A DNA stretch of 64,000 nt. It comes from Pseudoalteromonas viridis. GTDB lineage: Bacteria > Pseudomonadota > Gammaproteobacteria > Enterobacterales > Alteromonadaceae. How positions within the stretch are numbered: the first letter of the stretch is position 1; each line of letters begins with the position of its first letter. The stretch is from the NCBI RefSeq assembly GCF_017742995.1, contig NZ_CP072425.1:3348001-3412000 (forward strand), in the 5' to 3' direction. The notes below the pieces were generated by a model. That model ran no database searches and had not been told where the DNA came from. It saw nothing but the letters and a program-made list of their open reading frames with translations. Positions 15,527 through 25,045 of the stretch are shown piece after piece. Position numbers and translations under genes: made by a program.

Positions 15527-17251
15527 TTACTTGCCCAGTGCTTTGGCGATTTCTGCCACCGCTGAATCAATGTCCAGCATTAGCTTTTCACCGGTATGGC
15601 GGTTTTTCAGCTCAACCTGATTGTTATCCAGGTTGCGCTCGCCGATGACCAGGGTAAAGGGTACACCAAGCAGCTCCATGTCGTTAAACATGACACCCGG
15701 GCGCTCTTTACGATCGTCAAACAGCACTTCTACACCGGCTGCTTGCAGATCCGCGTAGAACTTCTGTGCAATGTCCGGGATACGGTGAGACTTGTGCATG
15801 TTCATTGGTACAATAGCCAGCTCAAATGGGGCAATGGCTTGTGGCCACTTAATGCCGTAGTCATCATTGTTCTGCTCAATTGCAGCGGCAACAATGCGAG
15901 ATACGCCAATGCCGTAACAACCCATGGTCATGACCTGGTTCTTACCGCTTTCGCCAAGTACGCCGGCATTCATCGCTTCTGAATACTTAGTGCCCAGCTG
16001 GAAGATGTGACCAACTTCGATACCACGTTTGATCTGAAGTGTGCCCTGGCCACACGGGCTGGGATCGCCTTCAACCACGTTACGCAGATCCGCAACTGTG
16101 TAATCTGTTACATCGCGGTCCCAGTTAATGCCACTGTAGTGAACACCATTTTTATTGGCACCCGCAACGAAGTCTGCCATTACCGCAGCGCTGCGATCAA
16201 CAATGACTGGCATGTTCAGGCCAACCGGACCCAAAGAGCCAGGCTTTGCACCAATCGCCGCGACTATGTCTTCTTCTTTGGCCATTTCCAGCGGAGCATC
16301 AACCAAAGGTAGTTTCTCGGCTTTTAGCTCGTTTAGTTCATGGTCGCCACGTAAGATCAGGGCAACCAGACCACGCTGCTCGTTTTCGTCAGGTGCACCG
16401 TAAACTATCAGCGTTTTAACGCCACGATGTGGTTTAACACCGTGTTTTTCTTTGAGCTCAGCAATGGTGTTGGCTTCTGGTGTGTCAAAGGTGTTAAGTG
16501 CTTTGGCTGGCTCCGGGCGAGGCTCAGAAGGTGCAACGGCTTCCGCTTTTTCGATGTTAGCTGCGTAGTCACTTTCAGTGCTGAATGCGATGGCATCTTC
16601 ACCCGATTCGGCCAAAACGTGGAACTCGTGTGACACGCTACCACCAATTGAGCCGGTATCTGCGATAACCGGGCGGTAATCCAGTCCCAGGCGCTCAAAG
16701 ATATTACAGTAAGCCTGATGCATGGCCTGATAGGTTTTTTCCAGACAGGCTTCATCCAGGTGGAAAGAATAAGCATCTTTCATGGTGAATTCACGGGCAC
16801 GCATTACACCAAAACGCGGACGCACTTCATCACGCACTTTAGTCTGAACCTGATACAAAGTCAGAGGCAATTGCTTGTAACTGCTGACTTCACGGCGTAC
16901 CAGATCGGTGATCACTTCTTCGTGAGTCGGACCAAGTGCAAACGGACGATTGTGTCTGTCGTTGATGCGCAGCAGCTCAGGACCAAATTGCTCCCAACGA
17001 CCCGATTCCTGCCACAGATCGGCGGGCTGGATAATAGGCATCAGCATTTCAATGGCGCCGGCTTTGTCCATTTCTTCGCGGACAATTTTTTCTACTTTAC
17101 GCAGCACTTTCAGGCCCGAAGGTAACCAGGTGTATAAACCCGAGGCCAGTTTGCGGATCATACCCGCGCGTAACATCAGCTGATGGCTGATCACTTCTGC
17201 ATCTGCAGGCGTCTCTTTTTGAGTCGCTAAAATATATTGACTGGTACGCAT
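15527..17251 (-). CDS. proS: Prolyl-tRNA synthetase
   Basis: The start at 17251 gives [20 protein letters not shown], nearly the E. coli ProS N-terminus, and 574 residues, the usual length of bacterial-type ProS. Class II motifs are visible: motif 2 with [21 protein letters not shown] (about 140-160), the editing insert (about 220-400) and motif 3 [14 protein letters not shown] (about 445). The enzyme charges tRNA-Pro and its insertion domain hydrolyses Ala-tRNA-Pro. The longer reading from 17302 adds 17 residues not found in the family. Confidence 0.97.
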   Translation of the reverse strand: MRTSQYILATQKETPADAEVISHQLMLRAGMIRKLASGLYTWLPSGLKVLRKVEKIVREEMDKAGAIEMLMPIIQPADLWQESGRWEQFGPELLRINDRHNRPFALGPTHEEVITDLVRREVSSYKQLPLTLYQVQTKVRDEVRPRFGVMRAREFTMKDAYSFHLDEACLEKTYQAMHQAYCNIFERLGLDYRPVIADTGSIGGSVSHEFHVLAESGEDAIAFSTESDYAANIEKAEAVAPSEPRPEPAKALNTFDTPEANTIAELKEKHGVKPHRGVKTLIVYGAPDENEQRGLVALILRGDHELNELKAEKLPLVDAPLEMAKEEDIVAAIGAKPGSLGPVGLNMPVIVDRSAAVMADFVAGANKNGVHYSGINWDRDVTDYTVADLRNVVEGDPSPCGQGTLQIKRGIEVGHIFQLGTKYSEAMNAGVLGESGKNQVMTMGCYGIGVSRIVAAAIEQNNDDYGIKWPQAIAPFELAIVPMNMHKSHRIPDIAQKFYADLQAAGVEVLFDDRKERPGVMFNDMELLGVPFTLVIGERNLDNNQVELKNRHTGEKLMLDIDSAVAEIAKALGK

Positions 17252-17409
17252 ACTTGTTCCGTTCAATTGATGGTTGTTCAGGCCGTTTGCCCGGGCAACC
17301 ATACGTTGTTGTAGTATTTTTGTCGGGTTAGTTTAACAGTGCTAAAACCGCTTAAAAAGCTTTATTTACCGCGAACAAGCGACTGTTTAAATGGCTGGGG
17401 TATTTTTAC

Positions 17410-18120
17410 TCAATCCGCCCGGATATGAGCGACTTCCAGCACATAATTGTGTTCGCCATCGACTTGCCAGCGAATGTTAAAATCGTACAGGTTCATACCG
17501 TAACTTTGAGTGCTGGCCTGTTTTTTCTTATAGGCCGGGCGTGGGTCTTGTTTAAGCACGTTGGTGATAAAGGCTTTTAGTTCCGGATAGGCGTGCTGGG
17601 CACTAATAAAAGCCTCAGCCTGTTCGCTAAATGCCACTGTCATCGCCGTCTCAGGGCGGGTATCGGCAAAACCGGCAGCAGCATCGCTGAGCGCATCGGA
17701 ATAGGGCAAATAGGGCTTGATATCCACAATCGGGGTGCCATCGAGCAGGTCAATCCCGGATAACAGCAGTGCCAGCTGACCATTTTTGTATTCGACCCCT
17801 TCGAGCTTTACCGCGCTCATGCCGATACCATTGGGCCTAAAGGTTGCACGGGTTGCAAACACGCCCTTTCGCTCGTTACCGCCTAAACGGGGTGGGCGCA
17901 CTAACGCAGAGTAGCCTTTGTCGGCGGTCTCGTGAAAGCGAAATAACAGCCAAAGGTGGCTGAATTCCTCGATACCACGCACAAACTCCTCGCGATTAAA
18001 CGCATCACAAAATACCAGTTTAGCTCTGGCCTCTGGCACCAGTCGGGGTTGTCTTGGAATGGCAAATTTTTGTTTGTAGGGTGAGTGGATCACCCCTATG
18101 GGCTGTATGTCGAAATGCAC
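17410..18120 (-). CDS. trmO: tRNA (N6-threonylcarbamoyladenosine(37)-N6)-methyltransferase TrmO
   Basis: At 236 residues with GVIHSPY (about 9-15), PRQPRLV, LWLLFRFH, RPPRLGGNER and ATRATFRPNGIGMS, the protein matches TrmO (formerly TsaA/YaeB), whose E. coli form is nearly the same length. TrmO methylates t6A37 of tRNA-Thr with SAM. The start is GTG at 18120. The gene lies upstream of proS on the same strand, with about 158 bases between TrmO's stop and the proS start codon, so separate promoters are likely. Confidence 0.94.
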   Translation of the reverse strand: MHFDIQPIGVIHSPYKQKFAIPRQPRLVPEARAKLVFCDAFNREEFVRGIEEFSHLWLLFRFHETADKGYSALVRPPRLGGNERKGVFATRATFRPNGIGMSAVKLEGVEYKNGQLALLLSGIDLLDGTPIVDIKPYLPYSDALSDAAAGFADTRPETAMTVAFSEQAEAFISAQHAYPELKAFITNVLKQDPRPAYKKKQASTQSYGMNLYDFNIRWQVDGEHNYVLEVAHIRAD

Positions 18121-18269
18121 GTGTTGTTCCGGCAGTTATTTTGCGCGTATTGTAACGGCGTAATGCCTGCGGAACAAATGCAACTGCAACGTGCTGTAAT
18201 CAGGTGTAATTCCCCAGGCTCAGGTTTGTAGCTAGGATCGGGTTATTACATGATGTATTGGTTTGTAAA

Positions 18270-18623
18270 ATGTTTAGTATCGAGAGTTCACCCAAGGCTG
18301 CGCAACATGGCGAGATGGTTTCCAATATGATGGAGCCGACCTACAGTCGTCTGGTTAGTCATATTTGTCGCAAGGTCTTTTCCGAGCAATCGCCGGTCAT
18401 GCCATTAGTGGTCGAGCAATTACGTAAACGGCGCGTGTTCTTGCAGCCGTTGTTTGCCGGTGTTGGGGATGGCACTATTCGCGCCACACAGCTTAATACG
18501 GCATTACAGTGTGAAATTGAGCTGGTTGTCAGCAAGGTCATGTCGCAGTGTGATATGCCGCGTCACGAACTCGTTAGGCACACGAATAAAACCCTGTTTG
18601 AGCTTGCCAGACAGGCAATCTAG
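18270..18623 (+). CDS. Small hypothetical protein
   Basis: This 117-residue, mainly helical soluble protein has no motif I recognise. Its stop codon overlaps the stop of the converging response regulator by a few bases. ATG 18270 is preferred to the TTG at 18258; neither has a strong ribosome-binding site. Codon use and amino-acid composition look like a real gene. It could be specific to this lineage. Confidence 0.6.
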   Translation: MFSIESSPKAAQHGEMVSNMMEPTYSRLVSHICRKVFSEQSPVMPLVVEQLRKRRVFLQPLFAGVGDGTIRATQLNTALQCEIELVVSKVMSQCDMPRHELVRHTNKTLFELARQAI

Positions 18624-19408
18624 TGATTATCAACGATATCCGGTACAGCGTTGTTCAGCTTATGCATCAGTCTATCCAGGTTCTGACGCACCGACTCTGC
18701 GCATTTATCCAGCTCAAACCTAACCCCTAACAAGCAGTCTTGCTCCGGGCCCTCATTGGCCTCAATACGCACTATGGTGCCATACAAGGGCGAAATACTG
18801 AGTGCGTGAGGCCCGTCAAAATTGTTAAAGCTGAGATTAAACTCTGTGATTTTATAGAGTTTCAGAGCATCGACATAATCAGTATAAACCTGCATACCGG
18901 TGTGACTGATATTTTGCACTTTGCCCTCAAGCAATGCATCGGATGCAATGATCCGCATTGCGTGTGAGGGCAGAGCGGAGTGACGTACAGAGTCACGCTT
19001 ACTCGCACCATTCCAGGATTTATTAACTGCGGCTTCCAGTTTGTCTGCCCGAAACGGTTTGACAACAAAATGGCTGACGCCGTTTTGAATAGCAGTAATG
19101 ACAAAGTCCCGCTCGCCATTTGAGGTCATCATAATGAAAGGGATGTCTTTGAATCTGGCGCTGTTGCGCACCCGATAGAGCAGCTCCTCGCCATTGAGCT
19201 CAGGCATCTGCCAGTCAGAAATAATAATGTCGACCGGTTGTGATTCGAGGATCTGCAGCGCCTGCTTGCCATTGGTGGCCATAAGTACCTGCTCTGACCC
19301 CAGACGCGTTTTAATGATGTTGCGCACAACATTGCGCACAGTGGTACAGTCATCGACCACCAAAAACCGGACATTTCTCACTACTACTTGCTCTACATTT
19401 GACCACAT
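18620..19408 (-). CDS. Response regulator with receiver and PilZ-like domains
   Basis: The receiver domain (about 12-135) has the acidic pair VDD at 18-20, the phosphoacceptor Asp in IIISDWQMPELNG, the switch Thr in MMTSNGE and the Lys in VVKPFRADK. A PilZ-like domain follows (about 145-240) with NISHTG in place of (D/N)xSxxG, but no RxxxR motif is visible before it, so cyclic-di-GMP binding is doubtful. A membrane or motility output is typical of receiver-PilZ proteins. No kinase gene is adjacent. Confidence 0.88.
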   Translation of the reverse strand: MWSNVEQVVVRNVRFLVVDDCTTVRNVVRNIIKTRLGSEQVLMATNGKQALQILESQPVDIIISDWQMPELNGEELLYRVRNSARFKDIPFIMMTSNGERDFVITAIQNGVSHFVVKPFRADKLEAAVNKSWNGASKRDSVRHSALPSHAMRIIASDALLEGKVQNISHTGMQVYTDYVDALKLYKITEFNLSFNNFDGPHALSISPLYGTIVRIEANEGPEQDCLLGVRFELDKCAESVRQNLDRLMHKLNNAVPDIVDNH

Positions 19409-19713
19409 TTTAAGCCGGCGGCAATCATAGCACAGACCATACCAGCAGGTAAGAGATCCATTGGATAATTTTAAACCGTTCCAATTTGAGTGACTTAATC
19501 ACAGGCTGCTGCTGAATATGTGAGTAATTGTTGTGAAAAGGTGCGCAAAGTTACACTTGCTCACAAGGCTCCCACTGAGTTTTGCATTTATTCAGCGCAT
19601 TATTGAGCCACAGATTCAGGGACAGTCTGGGTGTTGCTCAACATGGCTACTCACGGCCTTCCCGCATTTTCAATCTCAGCGCAATAACACTTTTAGAGAC
19701 AAAGGAGCTCATT
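19409..19713. other. Intergenic region between receiver-PilZ and MipA/OmpV genes
   Basis: These 305 bases separate two divergent genes. Besides the AAGGAG ribosome-binding site just before 19714 I see no convincing promoter, operator or RNA structure, and the short open frames here lack coding character. Confidence 0.6.
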
Positions 19714-20511
19714 ATGATCGGGATTACTAAACACACGTTAGCGGCTACTGTAGGTGGCTTATTTTTGGGTCTGGCAAGTGTGAATAGCTACGCCTCTGAA
19801 CCCGGGCAAGATGACTGGGAGGTCAAAGTAGGGGCTGGCGTATTGGTGGCGGATCTGCCCTGGCAAGGTGTTGACAACGAAATTGCGTTGATACCTATGG
19901 CCGACATTAAGAAAGGCAACTGGTTTTCTAATGAAGACGCGACAATTGGTTATCAGTTTCTGAATATTAAGGATGTTTTTAGCGCCTACGCGGGTCTTGG
20001 CTATCGCAATGAGGGCTACGACAGCCTGTTTGGCGATAACAGCTCCAACAGTAAAGTGTTTGAAGGCTACGATGCCCCGGATGGAGAGCTGGTTTTGAAC
20101 TATGGGGCCAAATTCTTGTGGTTTGGGCTGTCGGGACATACCGACTTGTCTGATGAATCAGACGCCACCAATTTTACGTTCAGTGCAGAAGTCCCTTTGT
20201 ATGAAAGTGCTTATGGATTTGGCATTTCTGCACAGGCGCAGGTACGCTGGCTGGATGCTGATTACGTAAATACCGTCTATGGGATCAGCGGTAAAAATAT
20301 CAATGCTTCAGTTGGTCGGACGGCTTATCAGACCGATGACAATGCATTAAACGTAACCTTTGGTCTAAATGCTTATTATCAGCTGACACCAGAAATCACT
20401 TTAATCGGTAGTGTCAGCAGAACGGAGCTGGATGATGAGATCAGCAAAAGCCCACTGGTCGGTGATGACACCATGGATGTTGCCTTTATTGGTGCGCTTT
20501 ACAAATTTTAA
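19714..20511 (+). CDS. MipA/OmpV family outer-membrane protein
   Basis: ATG 19714 has AAGGAG at the right distance and gives a 265-residue protein with a signal peptide (about 1-27, cleaved after SYA). The mature chain is a series of amphipathic strands ending in Phe (LYKF), as expected of an outer-membrane beta-barrel. The VYGISGKNINASVGRTAYQTD segment and overall size match the MipA/OmpV family. In other bacteria these proteins serve as porins or scaffolds for murein enzymes; a specific role is not shown. The 44-residue extension of the longer reading has no signal-peptide logic. Confidence 0.85.
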   Translation: MIGITKHTLAATVGGLFLGLASVNSYASEPGQDDWEVKVGAGVLVADLPWQGVDNEIALIPMADIKKGNWFSNEDATIGYQFLNIKDVFSAYAGLGYRNEGYDSLFGDNSSNSKVFEGYDAPDGELVLNYGAKFLWFGLSGHTDLSDESDATNFTFSAEVPLYESAYGFGISAQAQVRWLDADYVNTVYGISGKNINASVGRTAYQTDDNALNVTFGLNAYYQLTPEITLIGSVSRTELDDEISKSPLVGDDTMDVAFIGALYKF

Positions 20512-20536
20512 TTGTCATACTGTTTTTGCTCATGAT

Positions 20537-20571
20537 CACGCTGGTTCAGTCGTCCTGATCCAGCGTGTTTT
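20537..20571 (+). terminator. Terminator after the MipA/OmpV gene
   Basis: CACGCTGG and CCAGCGTG form an 8-bp stem followed by TTTT. The structure overlaps the last codons of the converging thioesterase gene, whose stop lies in the loop. Confidence 0.65.
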
Positions 20572-21028
20572 GTAATAACGACTCAGTCTGAATCGCGATT
20601 TCTTTCATCTTAATGGCATATTGCTCCAGCGCTTTTTGCTCCTGGGTTTTCGCTTCATACTTGGCAACCGGAATAGGGTAGCCGGCCTGGTCCATGGCAA
20701 TAAAGCTGATGATGCAATGATTGGTTTCGACCATGTGTTGCTTTTGTGGGTCGCCACAACGTACCTGAATAAAAATCTGCATACTGGTTTTGCCTGTATG
20801 GGCAATGCGTGCAGAGACTTCAACAATCTGGCCAACCAAAATAGGGCGGTGAAAACGCACGCCCGCGACGGAAACCGTAACACAATAGGCGCCACTCCAG
20901 CCCGCGGCACAGGCATAGCCCGCCTGATCTATCCATTTCATTACTACGCCACCGTGCACTTTTCCACCAAAGTTCACGTCGGTTGGCTCGGCTAAAAAGC
21001 GAAACACTACTTCAGATTGCTGCGCCAT
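20546..21028 (-). CDS. Acyl-CoA thioesterase (hotdog fold, YciA-like)
   Basis: This is a 160-residue hotdog-fold thioesterase. PTDVNFGGKVHGGVVMKWIDQAGYACA (about 14-40) carries the catalytic Asp/His region of the YciA/BFIT group, and FHRPILVGQIVEVSARIAHTGKTSM follows. ATG 21028 is chosen because GAGGTG lies six bases upstream. The enzyme hydrolyses acyl-CoA. The gene lies downstream of the ETF-QO gene in the same direction, but a strong terminator lies between them, so it has its own promoter. Confidence 0.9.
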   Translation of the reverse strand: MAQQSEVVFRFLAEPTDVNFGGKVHGGVVMKWIDQAGYACAAGWSGAYCVTVSVAGVRFHRPILVGQIVEVSARIAHTGKTSMQIFIQVRCGDPQKQHMVETNHCIISFIAMDQAGYPIPVAKYEAKTQEQKALEQYAIKMKEIAIQTESLLQNTLDQDD

Positions 21029-21068
21029 AGGGCACCTCATATTCCAAAAAACGTTTGCTTAAGTATAG

Positions 21069-21090
21069 AAAAAAAGGGGCATTTTGCCCC
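21069..21090 (-). terminator. Strong terminator after the ETF-QO gene
   Basis: Read on the minus strand, GGGGCA-AAA-TGCCCC is followed by a T-run of seven or more. It stops ETF-QO transcription before the thioesterase gene. Confidence 0.88.
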
Positions 21091-21145
21091 GGCAATTTAG
21101 GATAAAAAGCGTTTGTGGCAGGTCTGGGACACCTGCCAGCATAAA

Positions 21146-22795
21146 TTACATGTTGGGATAGTTAGGACCACCTGCGCCTTCTGGCGTCACCCAGGTGATA
21201 TTCTGACTCGGATCTTTGATGTCACAGGTCTTACAGTGAACACAGTTTTGTCCATTGATCACAAACTGTTTATCACCGTTTTCATCTTCGTTGACCTCAT
21301 ACACACCTGCCGGGCAGTAACGCTGTGCAGGCTCTGCATACTGTTCAAGATTTACCTGAATAGGAATAGAGGCGTCTTTAAGCTGCAAATGACAAGGCTG
21401 CTCTTCTTCATGGTTGGTATTGGATAAAAACACCGACGACAGCTTATCAAAGCTCAGTTTTCCGTCTGGCTTGGGATAACTAATTTCCTGCGAATCCTTT
21501 GCCAGTCGAAGCGAGGCGTGGTCCAGCGTGGTATCTTTGAGTGTAAAAGGCAGTGAGCCTGAAAACAGGTTTTGGTCAACCATGTTGTAAGCACCGCCTA
21601 AGATGCGGCCAAACTTATGCATGGCCGGGCCAAAGTTACGTGACTGATAAAGCTCGTCATATAGCCAGCTGCTTTTGAAGTTATCGGCAAATTCGCTTAA
21701 GTCTGCGCGATGTGCTTCCTCACTCAGGGCCGCCACAATGGTATCTGCGGCAATGATGCCCGATTTCATCGCGGTGTGGTTACCTTTGATTTTGGCAAAA
21801 TTCAGGGTACCTGCGTCACAGCCCACCAGCAGTCCGCCAGGGAAGTGCATTTTAGGTAAGGCGTGAAGGCCACCCTTGGCAATCGCACGAGCACCATAAG
21901 CAATGCGCTCACCACCTTCCAGCGTGTCTTTAAAGACTTGCTGATGTTTCATACGCTGAAACTCGTCAAACGGACTCAGGTACGGATTTTTGTAGTTTAG
22001 ATCTATGATTAATCCGACTACGACCTGATTATTCTCAGCATGGTACATAAACGAACCGCCGTGGGTTTCGTTATCGAGTGGCCAGCCCGTACCATGGACA
22101 ACCTTACCTTCCTGATGTTTTGCCGGGTCAATTTGCCAGATCTCTTTAAAGCCAATACCGTAGTGCTGAGGGGTTGCATCTTTGTCCAGTGCAAACTGGC
22201 TTATCAGCTGTTTACCCAGATGGCCACGACAGCCCTCTGCAAATACGGTGTACTTGGCTCTCAGTTCCATACCTGGCATGTAACTGTCTTTTGGCTCGCC
22301 ATCTTTGCCAACACCCATATCACCGGTGATGATGCCTTTCACCTCATCATCTTCGACTATCAGCGAGTGCGCGCTGAATCCGGGGAATACCTCCACACCC
22401 AGTTGCTCAGCTTGTTCAGCCAGCCAGCGGCAGACATTGCCCATAGAGACAATATAGTTGCCGTCGTTTTTAAAGGTTTTCGGCACGGCAAAGTGGGGAA
22501 TACTGGTTGCCTTGTCCTGATCTTTAAACAGGTAGATTTCGTCCTCGGTCACTTTTGTGGTGACAGGGGCATTTTTTTCAGCCCAGTCCGGGATTAATTC
22601 GTCCAGCGCTTTAGTTTCAAAGACAGCACCAGACAATATATGTGCTCCGACCTCTGAGCCTTTTTCAACGACACAGATCATCAGTTCTTGTTGTTTTTCC
22701 TGTGCCTGTTGTGCAAGTCGGATCGCGCACGACAAGCCCGCAGGGCCCGCGCCAACGATCACAACATCAAATTCCATGGTTTCGCGTTCGACCAT
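21146..22795 (-). CDS. Electron transfer flavoprotein-ubiquinone oxidoreductase (ETF-QO)
   Basis: The 549-residue protein has an N-terminal FAD-binding IVGAGPAGLSCAIRLA (about 13-28), GAHILSGAVFETKALDELIPDW, and a C-terminal ferredoxin-like part in which four cysteines (one in RYCPAGVYEV, three in CVHCKTCD) bind a 4Fe-4S cluster. ETF-QO is a membrane-associated enzyme that passes electrons from ETF to ubiquinone, linking acyl-CoA dehydrogenases to respiration. It is divergent from etfBA, sharing a control region with two palindromes. ATG 22795 has GAGGT upstream. Confidence 0.97.
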   Translation of the reverse strand: MVERETMEFDVVIVGAGPAGLSCAIRLAQQAQEKQQELMICVVEKGSEVGAHILSGAVFETKALDELIPDWAEKNAPVTTKVTEDEIYLFKDQDKATSIPHFAVPKTFKNDGNYIVSMGNVCRWLAEQAEQLGVEVFPGFSAHSLIVEDDEVKGIITGDMGVGKDGEPKDSYMPGMELRAKYTVFAEGCRGHLGKQLISQFALDKDATPQHYGIGFKEIWQIDPAKHQEGKVVHGTGWPLDNETHGGSFMYHAENNQVVVGLIIDLNYKNPYLSPFDEFQRMKHQQVFKDTLEGGERIAYGARAIAKGGLHALPKMHFPGGLLVGCDAGTLNFAKIKGNHTAMKSGIIAADTIVAALSEEAHRADLSEFADNFKSSWLYDELYQSRNFGPAMHKFGRILGGAYNMVDQNLFSGSLPFTLKDTTLDHASLRLAKDSQEISYPKPDGKLSFDKLSSVFLSNTNHEEEQPCHLQLKDASIPIQVNLEQYAEPAQRYCPAGVYEVNEDENGDKQFVINGQNCVHCKTCDIKDPSQNITWVTPEGAGGPNYPNM

Positions 22796-22874
22796 TTTTA
22801 CCTCACATAGATTGACGGTAGTTTAACTAAAACGAGGCTTTAGTTTGTTAAGGTTAAGCTAAGGTTATTTTAGG

Positions 22875-22890
22875 TTGACGTTTACGTCAA
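22875..22890. promoter_or_regulatory. Palindromic operator 1 between ETF-QO and etfB
   Basis: TTGACGT-TT-ACGTCAA is a perfect 7-bp inverted repeat with two central bases, lying 80 bases upstream of the ETF-QO start. It resembles sites predicted for LiuR-type MerR regulators of branched-chain amino acid and fatty acid catabolism; the assignment is inferred. Confidence 0.65.
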
Positions 22891-22923
22891 CAGGAAGTAG
22901 TCTGGATTCATTAAATTGTTTTG

Positions 22924-22939
22924 TTGACGTTTACGTCAG
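22924..22939. promoter_or_regulatory. Palindromic operator 2 between ETF-QO and etfB
   Basis: This is a second copy of the TTGACGT-TT-ACGTCAA element with one changed base (last A to G). It lies 49 bases from the first copy and 31 bases before the etfB start. Two near-identical sites flanking divergent genes argue for joint control. Confidence 0.65.
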
Positions 22940-22970
22940 CCCTATAGAATAACCAGATGATGGAGTAACC

Positions 22971-23723
22971 ATGAAAGTACTTGTGCCAATCAAACGCGTG
23001 ATTGACTACAATGTCAAGGCAAGAGTCAAGGCCGACAACAGTGATGTTGATCTGACCAATGTAAAAATGGCAATGAACCCGTTCTGTGAGATAGCGGTAG
23101 AAGAAGCAATCCGCCTTAAAGAAGCTGGTACAGCCAGCGAAGTAATCGCAGTATCAATAGGCGATAAAGCTTGCCAGGAACAACTGCGTACGGCGCTTGC
23201 TCTGGGCGCTGACAAAGCCATTCATATTGAAACAGATGCTAAGCTGGAGTCGCTTCATGTTGCTAAACTACTGGCAAAGCTGGTTGAGCAAGAGAGCCCT
23301 GAACTGGTTATTCTGGGCAAACAATCTATCGATTCTGACAACAATCAAACTGGTCAGATGTTAGCTGCACTGACTAAACGTCCTCAGGGCACCTTTGCGT
23401 CTAAAGTAGAAATTGCAGACGGTAAAGCGGTTGTCACCCGTGAAGTAGATGGTGGTCTGCAAACGGTCGCTCTTAACCTGCCTGCGGTTGTAACCACAGA
23501 TCTGCGTCTGAATGAGCCGCGCTATGCATCTTTGCCCAACATTATGAAAGCCAAACGTAAGCCACTTGATGTGATTGCAGCAGATACGCTGGGCGTTGAT
23601 CTTGCGCCGCGTGTGGAGCTGATCCGTGTGGCAGAGCCGGCTAAACGTGAAGCGGGTATCGTTGTTGAAAGTGTAGAAGAACTGGTTAATAAACTAAAAA
23701 CTGAAGCTAAGGTGATCTCATGA
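22971..23723 (+). CDS. etfB: Electron transfer flavoprotein subunit beta
   Basis: The 250-residue protein begins [19 protein letters not shown] and contains [18 protein letters not shown] (about 37-54) and the conserved [25 protein letters not shown] segment, standard for EtfB. With EtfA it forms the soluble FAD/AMP heterodimer that accepts electrons from acyl-CoA dehydrogenases. It overlaps etfA by 4 bases (ATGA). Confidence 0.97.
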   Translation: MKVLVPIKRVIDYNVKARVKADNSDVDLTNVKMAMNPFCEIAVEEAIRLKEAGTASEVIAVSIGDKACQEQLRTALALGADKAIHIETDAKLESLHVAKLLAKLVEQESPELVILGKQSIDSDNNQTGQMLAALTKRPQGTFASKVEIADGKAVVTREVDGGLQTVALNLPAVVTTDLRLNEPRYASLPNIMKAKRKPLDVIAADTLGVDLAPRVELIRVAEPAKREAGIVVESVEELVNKLKTEAKVIS

Positions 23724-24646
23724 GCGTACTAGTTATTGCTGAACACGAAAATGGTGTATTAAAGCCAGAAACTGCAAAAGTGGTTCATGCGGCGAGCAAG
23801 CTTGGCGCAGAGATCCATGTTCTGGTTGCGGGTCATAACGTTGGAGCGGTGGCTGAGGCCGCGGCACAAATCGCAGGCGTTACGGCGGTTAAGCTGGCGG
23901 ACGACGGCGCGCTGGATCATCAGTTGGCTGAAAGCACAGCGGATTTGGTTATCACACTTGCACAAGGTTACAGCCATATTCTGGCTGCGGCATCGACCAC
24001 AGGCAAAAATATCATGCCTCGCGTTGCGGCATTGCTGGATAAATCACAAATCTCTGAAATTGTAGATGTGGTAGATGCGGATACCTTTATGCGCCCTATC
24101 TATGCTGGTAACGCCATTGCTACGGTTAAATCATTAGAAGCACAAAAAGTTATCACCGTGCGTGCCAGTGCGTTTGATGCCGCCGGTGAACAAGCACCTG
24201 TTGCTGTCGAAACACTAACTGCATCGGTTGAAAACACCAGCAGCAGCTTTGTCGGTGTTGAGCAAACTGAGTCTGAGCGCCCAGAACTGACGGCGGCACC
24301 TGTGGTTATTTCTGGTGGTCGCGGCATGCAAAACGGGGAGAACTTCTCACTGCTGGAAGGCATTGCAGACAAACTAGGGGCGGCCATTGGTGCATCACGT
24401 GCTGCGGTTGACGCAGGCTTTGTACCAAATGATATGCAGGTGGGTCAGACGGGTAAAATCGTAGCGCCAGACCTATACATTGCCGTTGGTATTAGCGGTG
24501 CGATTCAGCATCTGGCAGGTATGAAAGATTCTAAAGTCATCGTTGCTATCAACAAAGATCCGGAAGCGCCTATTTTCCAGGTGGCTGACTACGGTCTGGT
24601 GGCTGATTTGTTCGACGTATTACCTCAGCTCGAACAAGCCCTGTAA
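23720..24646 (+). CDS. etfA: Electron transfer flavoprotein subunit alpha
   Basis: The 308-residue protein has the EtfA N-terminal domain and a C-terminal FAD-binding domain with ISGGRGM (about 195), [39 protein letters not shown] and [18 protein letters not shown], all diagnostic of EtfA. It is translated from the ATGA overlap with etfB and is followed by a terminator. It delivers electrons to the divergently encoded ETF-QO. Confidence 0.97.
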   Translation: MSVLVIAEHENGVLKPETAKVVHAASKLGAEIHVLVAGHNVGAVAEAAAQIAGVTAVKLADDGALDHQLAESTADLVITLAQGYSHILAAASTTGKNIMPRVAALLDKSQISEIVDVVDADTFMRPIYAGNAIATVKSLEAQKVITVRASAFDAAGEQAPVAVETLTASVENTSSSFVGVEQTESERPELTAAPVVISGGRGMQNGENFSLLEGIADKLGAAIGASRAAVDAGFVPNDMQVGQTGKIVAPDLYIAVGISGAIQHLAGMKDSKVIVAINKDPEAPIFQVADYGLVADLFDVLPQLEQAL

Positions 24647-25045
24647 CAACAAATTCTGGTTGTTAAAGCCGTGAGCACGCCCGTGCCGCGGCTTTTTTCG
24701 TTTAACCAGCGTGTCTTTATGACACCAACTTTATGATTTTTAGCTTGCTCCCCATTTCTGTCTGTTAGTTCATAACCAAAAAGCACTGCCTTAATCAGCT
24801 GCTTTTCTCATGCGGGGTCAAAACAGCTCATATAATTACACTCCTGAGCGTATGTAACGCTTTTTTCTCTTCAAATCCCATAGGTTAGTGCCATAGAAGG
24901 GGGCATTTTGGCTCACCCAGCGCGAAAACGACGTGGTTTCAAGGGGGTTAAGCCCTGTACCGACACTGGCTGCAATAATTTGGTCATTGAGCACGGTTAA
25001 GGTCTTCGCGGATTTTATAAACGACTCTTTCTGTGCGAGAAAAAT
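24647..25045. other. Intergenic region etfA to TonB receptor
   Basis: These 399 bases contain the etfA terminator (24665-24698) and a weaker 5-bp hairpin with a T-run at 24847-24866 (AGCGT-ATGTA-ACGCT), which might end or attenuate a transcript entering the receptor gene. I searched for a PhoB box (two CTGTCAT repeats) and for a Fur box and found neither. No coding frame looks real. Confidence 0.55.
24665..24698 (+). terminator. Rho-independent terminator after etfA
   Basis: AAAGCCG pairs with CGGCTTT, with an inner GCAC/GTGC stem, and the structure ends in six T residues. Confidence 0.82.

Noticed and set aside
22040..22597. 185-codon open frame on the plus strand opposite the ETF-QO gene
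   Set aside because: It lies wholly within a strongly supported gene, has no ribosome-binding site and no recognisable product; it is a shadow frame.
24700..25045. PhoB box before the TonB receptor/phosphoesterase pair
   Set aside because: I looked for two CTGTCAT-type repeats 11 bases apart and found only partial matches.
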